Origin: an uncultured Bacilli bacterium | GTDB lineage: Bacteria; Bacillota_I; Bacilli_A; RF39; UBA660 | Assembly: GCA_944372275.1 (NCBI GenBank) | Contig: CALVYO010000028.1 | Span: 1-13,547, forward strand | Reading direction: 5' to 3' | Length of the DNA: 13,547 nucleotides | Part shown: positions 9,543-13,547 of the stretch, in pieces | Layout: each line of letters begins with the position of its first letter | Numbering within the stretch: position 1 is the stretch's first letter | The notes under the pieces: generated by a model | The model's database searches: none | What the model was told of the DNA's origin: nothing | What the model saw: the letters and a program-made list of their open reading frames with translations, nothing else | Translations under genes and position numbers: made by a program

Positions 9543-9558
9543 TTGATTATGAGTTTTT
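9531..9558 (+). terminator. Intrinsic terminator after pgi, possibly bidirectional
   Basis: AAAAACTCATAA (9531-9542) and TTATGAGTTTTT (9547-9558) form a perfect 12-bp stem with a TTGA loop. The pgi stop codon lies within the left arm. Five T end the right arm. The element is symmetrical, so it may also stop leftward transcripts from the prepilin gene. Confidence 0.8.
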
Positions 9559-9565
9559 GTTATGC

Positions 9566-9574
9566 TGTGGATAA
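9566..9574 (-). promoter_or_regulatory. Single perfect DnaA box
   Basis: TGTGGATAA on the plus strand is the exact reverse complement of the DnaA consensus TTATCCACA. It lies in the gap between convergent genes of an oriC-proximal block. I saw no second copy, so this is not an origin by itself and may be chance. Confidence 0.3.
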
Positions 9575-9579
9575 GCCTA

Positions 9580-9604
9580 ACCTTGTCTGTTTCATCGACA
9601 AGGT
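9580..9604 (-). other. Inverted repeat downstream of the prepilin gene
   Basis: ACCTTGTC (9580-9587) and GACAAGGT (9597-9604) form an 8-bp stem with a 9-base loop, about 47 bases after the prepilin stop codon. There is no T-run on either side, so it is a poor intrinsic terminator. It could protect the 3' end of the mRNA or help the hairpin at 9531-9558 stop transcription. Confidence 0.45.
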
Positions 9605-9651
9605 ATATCTTTGCTTCGTTTGTAATTTATTGTTATTTATTCTACTTTTGT

Positions 9652-11415
9652 TTATTGTAATACATATGGTGAGTTTGGAGTACCTTCACCTCCAGTGAAT
9701 GTTATGGCTGAAGTCCCTGACTTCAGGTATATAACTGCACGGACGCCACTCGTATCCACAGGACTAATGATGCTGAGGCCACCAGCGTTGCTCACGAAGC
9801 GAACGTAATACGAACCATCTATATTCATTGTCCAATAAGAAGTTGATGCAGTTGGATTTTCGATTGTGTTTACATCTACAAATATTTTTGCTCCATCGGT
9901 AGGATATGCCATATCTATATCATTTCCACTGAACATCTCTCCTACTGTTGGTAATCCAATGCTTGATTCCAATGTTTCATCTTGTACATCTTTATAATTT
10001 GCTCTACCTGGATAATCTCCTATATAGAATTTTTTATTTCCTGTATATCGATATGTGTCACTTATTCCTTCAACAAATGTATTCAGTGGTGTGTATATTG
10101 TATGACTTGTACTTATTGTTGCTGAACTTCCATATTTACTTCCTGTTGGAAGTAATCCATTTAGTACTACTTTTATACAATCTTCATCTTTACTTACTAC
10201 CCTAAATGTACACACATTATCACTTCCACATGCATTATCATTTCCACTATATGGTACATTGATATATTCTCCTACTTGAACGTTGTCTGTATTTGTTGAT
10301 TTGTTTGCTACTTGATAATTACTTGTGAGAGTACCATTCCCTCCGGTAATGGTTAGATCAGAAATTTTTATAACTGCACGGACGCCGTACGCATACCCAG
10401 GACTATTGCTGTCTAGGTTGCCATTGTAGTGGACGTAGCGAACATCAGACGAACTATATCTATTTCCTAACCAAAAATTATCTTTTATATCTAAGAATGA
10501 ATCTTGCCCTGTAGTTCCATCGCCTGCTCTTTTATATTGTTCTACATCTAATAAACCTACTTTTTTAGTTGTTGTTATTTCACTTACATTTTGTTCTTCT
10601 GATGTTTCTCCATATATTCCTATATTAAATATTGAATCTTGAACCGTTGCTTGAATACCACTATCCAAACTATTCCAAAAATAATCATTTAACCATTGAT
10701 TTATATAACTATTATTATACGCTTCTTCATTTTCCCACACTGTATTTGTTGAAGCGATTACTGTTAATGGTTGTTGAGTTATAAGTGTCAATGTATTAGC
10801 AGAAGTATCAAACTCCAATACTCGCCATTGATGGCCACCATACCATAAGAAATTGTTTGCCACTTGCTCATTTGTTCCTTTATAGTAATATAAATTTTCA
10901 TTTGTACTATCTTTTACTAATCCTGTTGTATTATCTTCAGAATATTGTGCTAATAACTTAGTTATTAATGAATTAGGATCCCTTGGACATTTTTCATCAT
11001 CCATGGCAAATTGTCCACTTGCACATAATGTAAATTTATGGTTATTACTTTCTATAATCAATTCTGTTAATTTAGACCCATTATATACAATTTTATCTAT
11101 TGTGGCATTTCCTAAATTTACCATTGTTGGTACATCATCAACATCCATATCTGTTGTACATATTTTTGTATAACTATTATCCATTTGATATTTTACATCC
11201 TCAGTAGCACAATAGTTATTTATTCCACCTAATATCATTTGAGCTTCAGACTTACCTGCTGATATTCGTGCATCTTCTACCACATCTAATATTATTGGTG
11301 TAGCAATAAGTGCTACTATGGCTAGTATAATAATAACAGCCAGTAATTCTATTAAAGTAAAGGCATTATTTAGTAAATGCCCCCCCCCAGTTTTGCTATT
11401 TGTTAATTTTATCAT
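9652..11415 (-). CDS. Type IV prepilin-like surface protein with two DGR-like variable regions
   Basis: 587 residues from the ATG at 11415-11413. Upstream in-frame starts (11484 TTG, 11451 ATG) fall in or before the promoter. A class III leader ends at Ala18, giving A|FTLIELLAVII with Glu at +5 of the mature protein. The hydrophobic N-terminal helix (about 19-43) would anchor the subunit in the membrane or pack into a filament core. Two related modules follow. The first runs from about 175 to 350, with WYGGHQWRVL near 190 and variable region 2 at 315-349. The second runs to the C-terminus, with variable region 1 at 528-562. Both end in GVRAVI and then TGG(N/E)GT. Cys pairs (NACGSDNVC and others) could form disulfides. 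Codons for Gly10-12 are a run of nine G. The variable regions are clearly GC-richer than the rest. The WYGGHQWR module recalls proteins of uncultured gut Firmicutes, but I cannot name the ligand or function. No prepilin peptidase or assembly ATPase lies nearby. Confidence 0.85.
   Translation of the reverse strand: MIKLTNSKTGGGHLLNNAFTLIELLAVIIILAIVALIATPIILDVVEDARISAGKSEAQMILGGINNYCATEDVKYQMDNSYTKICTTDMDVDDVPTMVNLGNATIDKIVYNGSKLTELIIESNNHKFTLCASGQFAMDDEKCPRDPNSLITKLLAQYSEDNTTGLVKDSTNENLYYYKGTNEQVANNFLWYGGHQWRVLEFDTSANTLTLITQQPLTVIASTNTVWENEEAYNNSYINQWLNDYFWNSLDSGIQATVQDSIFNIGIYGETSEEQNVSEITTTKKVGLLDVEQYKRAGDGTTGQDSFLDIKDNFWLGNRYSSSDVRYVHYNGNLDSNSPGYAYGVRAVIKISDLTITGGNGTLTSNYQVANKSTNTDNVQVGEYINVPYSGNDNACGSDNVCTFRVVSKDEDCIKVVLNGLLPTGSKYGSSATISTSHTIYTPLNTFVEGISDTYRYTGNKKFYIGDYPGRANYKDVQDETLESSIGLPTVGEMFSGNDIDMAYPTDGAKIFVDVNTIENPTASTSYWTMNIDGSYYVRFVSNAGGLSIISPVDTSGVRAVIYLKSGTSAITFTGGEGTPNSPYVLQ
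9708..9726 (-). other. Perfect hairpin three bases after variable region 1 (DGR target-site-like)
   Basis: CTGAAGTC (9708-9715) and GACTTCAG (9719-9726) pair perfectly around a 3-base loop. On the coding strand it starts 3 bases after the conserved 18-base block. It encodes LKSGTSA, which is longer than the matching stretch after variable region 2. DGR target sites are known to carry a short cruciform just downstream of the variable region that promotes retrohoming; size and place fit. Confidence 0.6.
9730..9834 (-). repeat. Variable region 1 (C-terminal), DGR-like
   Basis: 105 bases, 35 codons, from TGG to the block GGCGTCCGTGCAGTTATA (9747-9730). It aligns without gaps to 10369-10473, with 32 differences. 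In the last 29 codons there are 25 differences. In 17 of these one copy has A; the other eight fit a template A changed in both copies. Of the 62 identical bases there, only nine are A, although A is by far the commonest base in most of these genes. GC is high compared with flanking codons. This is the pattern left by adenine-specific mutagenic retrohoming. Confidence 0.75.
10369..10473 (-). repeat. Variable region 2 (internal), DGR-like
   Basis: This is the internal partner of the copy at 9730-9834 and has the same length. The identical 18-base block lies at 10386-10369. Shared fixed codons are TCG, GTT CGC, AGT CCT and the last six. It encodes residues 315-349 (WLGNRYSSSD...GVRAVI). The perfect hairpin found after variable region 1 is missing here; only an imperfect one follows. 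Confidence 0.72.
11380..11388 (-). repeat. G9 homopolymer in the prepilin leader (candidate phase-variation tract)
   Basis: Nine C on the plus strand encode Gly10-Gly12 of the leader peptide, between the start codon and the FTLIEL motif. Gain or loss of one base would shift the frame before the mature protein. The only ATG just downstream (in AATAATGCC) is out of frame and stops after four codons, so no rescue start is visible. Confidence 0.75.
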
Positions 11416-11426
11416 ATTAACTTCAT
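11412..11426 (-). promoter_or_regulatory. Four-codon upstream ORF (MKLI) coupled to the prepilin start
   Basis: ATG AAG TTA ATA TGA begins 3 bases after the SD AGGAAGG (11436-11430). Its TGA overlaps the prepilin ATG (ATGA). The SD lies 14 bases from the prepilin ATG, which is too far for best use, so ribosomes might reach that start by coupling. This could be chance. Confidence 0.3.
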
Positions 11427-11442
11427 CTACCTTCCTATAAAA

Positions 11443-11471
11443 AGTATACATTATTTTTTTATTTTTGTCTA
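11443..11471 (-). promoter_or_regulatory. Promoter of the prepilin-like gene
   Basis: TAGACA (11471-11466) and TATACT (11448-11443) are 17 bases apart, each matching consensus at 5 of 6 positions. A transcript would start near 11436, so the leader is about 20 bases and the start is the ATG at 11415. The gene thus has its own promoter after the rsmG terminator. Confidence 0.65.
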
Positions 11472-11500
11472 GTACTAAATTCAATTATAAATAATAAAAT

Positions 11501-11530
11501 AAAAAACCCTATATTTTATAAAGGATTTTT
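11501..11530 (-). terminator. Probable intrinsic terminator after rsmG
   Basis: On the minus strand AAAAATCC (11530-11523) pairs with GGGTTTTT (from 11509) with one T-G pair, leaving a 13-base loop, and a T-run follows. The left arm lies in the last codons of rsmG. The stem is mostly A-T, so strength is uncertain. Confidence 0.5.
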
Positions 11531-12196
11531 CTTAATTTCACTATATTTACGAGGATATTTTTTATCTGTTTCTTTTATTTTTTTAATCTTAATTATTGTT
11601 CTATTACTATTTTCAATAGGTAATAAAAATGAATTAGTTTCAATTATTTCACTATTTAATTTTAATATAGCATTAGATGCTTCTTCATTTTTACCTTTCA
11701 TAGCAATAAAATAACCATTAACTTTTGTAATTGGGATACAATATTCTAATAAAATATTTAAAGGCGCAACAGCACGGGCTACAGTAATATCAAATTTTTT
11801 ATTATATTCTTCAACTCTTGTATGGATAGTTTCAATATCTTTTAAATTAAGTTCTTTTATAACTATATTTAAAAAATTTAATCTTTTATTTAAAGAATCT
11901 AATAATGTTACTTTTAAATGAGGATATAATATTTTAATAACTAATCCAGGAAAACCTGCACCTGTTCCTACATCACATAAAGTTTCATAATTATTTAAAT
12001 CTATTACTTTAGTAATAGTTAAACTATCATAGAAATGTTTTAAGTAAACTTCTTCTTTATCAGTTATACCTGTTAAATTCATAACTTTATTATATTCAAT
12101 TAATAATTCATAGTATCTTTCTAATTGTTGTAATTGTAATTCAGTTATATTAATATTTAATTTAGATAGTTCTAATATAAATTTATCTTGATTCAT
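11516..12196 (-). CDS. rsmG: 16S rRNA (guanine527-N7)-methyltransferase
   Basis: 226 residues, within the usual size. It methylates N7 of G527 in 16S rRNA using S-adenosylmethionine; loss of the enzyme is known to give low-level streptomycin resistance in other bacteria. The SAM-binding loop is DVGTGAGFPG (75-84), preceded by YNKVMNLTGI and LKHFYDSL. The later ARAVAPL and the C-terminal KYPRKYSEIKKNPL are typical of the family. The ATG at 12196 has AAGGAG four bases upstream and overlaps the end of mnmG by 14 bases, so the two are translationally coupled as in many bacteria (gidA-gidB). Confidence 0.96.
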   Translation of the reverse strand: MNQDKFILELSKLNINITELQLQQLERYYELLIEYNKVMNLTGITDKEEVYLKHFYDSLTITKVIDLNNYETLCDVGTGAGFPGLVIKILYPHLKVTLLDSLNKRLNFLNIVIKELNLKDIETIHTRVEEYNKKFDITVARAVAPLNILLEYCIPITKVNGYFIAMKGKNEEASNAILKLNSEIIETNSFLLPIENSNRTIIKIKKIKETDKKYPRKYSEIKKNPL

Positions 12197-13547
12197 GATA
12201 CTCCTTTTTTAAATATACATTTAATATAGCAATATCGGAAGGATTTACGCCACTTATTCTAATAGCTTGACCAATTGAAGTAGGGCGAACTTCATTTAAT
12301 TTTTGACGGGCTTCTGAGGCTAAATTAGGTATATCATTATAATCAATATCTTCTGGTATTTTTTTATTTTCTAAATTAATTAATTTTTGAGCTTCTTTAG
12401 TAGCCTTATTAATATAACCTTCATATTTAATATTTAATTCTACTTGTTCTATTATATCTTGATCATAATCAAAGGTATAATTCATTTTAGATAAAGTTAT
12501 TTCTGGTCTTCTTAATAAGTCATATAAACTTATACCATCTTTTAAAGGTGTACTACCTAAACTAATTAATAAATCATTGGAAGAAGGTGTAATTTTAACA
12601 CTTTTTAATTTATCTTTTAATTCTTCAATTTTATTTATTTTATCTATTAATTTATTATGTCTTTCTTTATCAATTAAACCAACTTGGTATCCATATTCTC
12701 TTAATCTTAAATCAGCATTATCATGTCTTAATAATAAACGATATTCGGCACGAGAAGTTAATAATCTATACGGATCTCTTACTCCTTTAGTAACTAAATC
12801 ATCAATTAAAACACCTATATATGCCTCATTTCTTTTTAATATTAATGGTTCTTTATTTTCTAGTTTTAAACTTGCATTTATACCAGCCATTAATCCTTGA
12901 CAAGCTGCTTCTTCATAACCACTTGTACCATTTATTTGACCAGCTGTATATAAGTTTTCAATTACTTTTGTTTCTAATGATCTTTTTATTTGAGTAGGGT
13001 AGATAGCATCATATTCGATAGCATAGGCATATTTATTAATAACTGCATTCTCCAATCCTGGTAGGCTATGAACCATTTGTTCTTGAACATATGCAGGCAT
13101 ACTTGTTGAAAAACCTTGTAAATATATATCATCATAATATAAACTTTCTGGTTCTAAAAATAATTGATGTCTTTCTTTATCTTTAAATCTAACTATTTTA
13201 TCTTCAATAGATGGACAATATCTTGGACCAATACCTGTTATATCATCTAATCCACCATACATACTTGATTTATTTAAGTTATCTAAAATTATTTTATGGG
13301 TTAGGGGAGTTGTATAGATTAAATGACAAGGTATTTGTTCTTCTATTTTATATTGAGGTTCATTATCAAAACTAAATGTATGATATTCTGAATCACCATT
13401 TTCGATTTGCGTTTTAGAAAAATCAATACTATCTTTAGCTATTCTTTGCGGAGTACCAGTTTTGAGTCTTATTATTTTAAAACCATATTTTTTTAAATTA
13501 TCACTTAAATAATTACTTGGTTTTTCACCATGAGGACCTTCTCTTGT
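12183..13547 (-). CDS. mnmG: tRNA uridine-5-carboxymethylaminomethyl modification enzyme MnmG (partial, 5' end outside window)
   Basis: The frame is open from the right edge of the window for 454 codons plus the stop. The full protein is usually about 620-630 residues, so about 170 N-terminal residues with the main FAD-binding motif are missing. With MnmE it installs the carboxymethylaminomethyl group on U34 of several tRNAs, using FAD, glycine and methylene-tetrahydrofolate. Recognisable stretches are REGPHGEKPSNYL, RLKTGTPQR, GIGPRYCPSIEDKI, AACQGLMAGINAS, and DPYRLLTSRAEYRLLLRHDN. The C-terminal helical region that binds MnmE and tRNA ends with ISGVNPSDIAILNVYL. No frameshift is seen. The partner mnmE would be expected further right, toward oriC. 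Confidence 0.97.
   Translation of the reverse strand, partial: TREGPHGEKPSNYLSDNLKKYGFKIIRLKTGTPQRIAKDSIDFSKTQIENGDSEYHTFSFDNEPQYKIEEQIPCHLIYTTPLTHKIILDNLNKSSMYGGLDDITGIGPRYCPSIEDKIVRFKDKERHQLFLEPESLYYDDIYLQGFSTSMPAYVQEQMVHSLPGLENAVINKYAYAIEYDAIYPTQIKRSLETKVIENLYTAGQINGTSGYEEAACQGLMAGINASLKLENKEPLILKRNEAYIGVLIDDLVTKGVRDPYRLLTSRAEYRLLLRHDNADLRLREYGYQVGLIDKERHNKLIDKINKIEELKDKLKSVKITPSSNDLLISLGSTPLKDGISLYDLLRRPEITLSKMNYTFDYDQDIIEQVELNIKYEGYINKATKEAQKLINLENKKIPEDIDYNDIPNLASEARQKLNEVRPTSIGQAIRISGVNPSDIAILNVYLKKEYHESR

Noticed and set aside
9948..10205. Plus-strand ORF of 85 codons
   Set aside because: Antisense shadow of the prepilin-like gene, rich in Leu/Tyr from complementary codons, without SD site.
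9730..10473. Plain tandem duplication of a domain as the whole explanation of the similar segments
   Set aside because: Flanking DNA has diverged while short blocks stay identical, and the changes are concentrated at A-compatible positions. A simple old duplication should spread changes over third codon positions.
11416..11484. Longer N-terminus of the prepilin-like protein (TTG at 11484, ATG at 11451)
   Set aside because: These codons lie in or before a strong TAGACA-17-TATACT promoter, and the added residues are not typical of a prepilin leader.
12577..12900. Plus-strand ORF of 107 codons
   Set aside because: Antisense to strongly conserved mnmG sequence.
1..13547. DGR reverse transcriptase, template repeat, CRISPR array, tRNA, transposase or full parS site
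   Set aside because: Looked for on both strands and not seen. The two 18-base blocks of the variable regions are the only copies, and both are inside the prepilin-like gene.

Overview
The DNA is very AT-rich (A/T-ending codons, AGA for Arg) with good Shine-Dalgarno sites and the standard genetic code: conserved Trp positions use TGG, and TGA ends a gene. The gene order mnmG-rsmG-...-noc is the oriC-proximal block of Firmicutes. Together these suggest a low-GC Gram-positive of the Bacilli/Erysipelotrichia/RF39 type, probably a host-associated or uncultured lineage. The lineage is inferred, since no rRNA or taxonomic marker lies in the window.

Layout. (1) 1-662, minus strand: the N-terminal 220 residues of a ParB/Noc-family CTP-dependent DNA-binding protein, with Noc-like DNA-contact residues. 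Its promoter region carries three copies of TTTGGGAAAT, each containing half of the Bacillus Noc-binding site. (2) 663-823: divergent promoter region. (3) 824-8380, plus: a giant membrane cyclic beta-1,2-glucan synthase (GT84 transferase, cyclisation/transglycosylation domain, GH94 phosphorylase-like domain). (4) 8367-9542, plus: glucose-6-phosphate isomerase, overlapping the synthase by 14 bases and ended by a perfect hairpin terminator. The pair looks like one operon linking hexose-phosphate supply to glucan synthesis. (5) 9559-9651: a short gap with one perfect DnaA box and an inverted repeat. (6) 9652-11415, minus: a type IV prepilin-like surface protein. (7) 11516-12196 and 12183-13547, minus: rsmG and the 3' part of mnmG, overlapping by 14 bases.

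The most unusual part is the prepilin-like gene. It contains two equal-length 105-base segments (9730-9834 and 10369-10473) that align without gaps. Their differences fall where one copy, or a presumed template, has A, while T, G and C positions and an 18-base 3' block are kept. This is the signature of variable regions of a diversity-generating retroelement (DGR). The C-terminal copy is followed after 3 bases by a perfect 8-bp-stem, 3-base-loop hairpin, which resembles known DGR target sites. No reverse transcriptase or template repeat is in the window, so they would have to act from elsewhere. The same gene has a run of nine G inside its leader-peptide codons, upstream of the pilin motif, so it may also be phase-variable. 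It therefore looks like a surface filament subunit with two layers of variation: on/off slippage and targeted sequence diversification.
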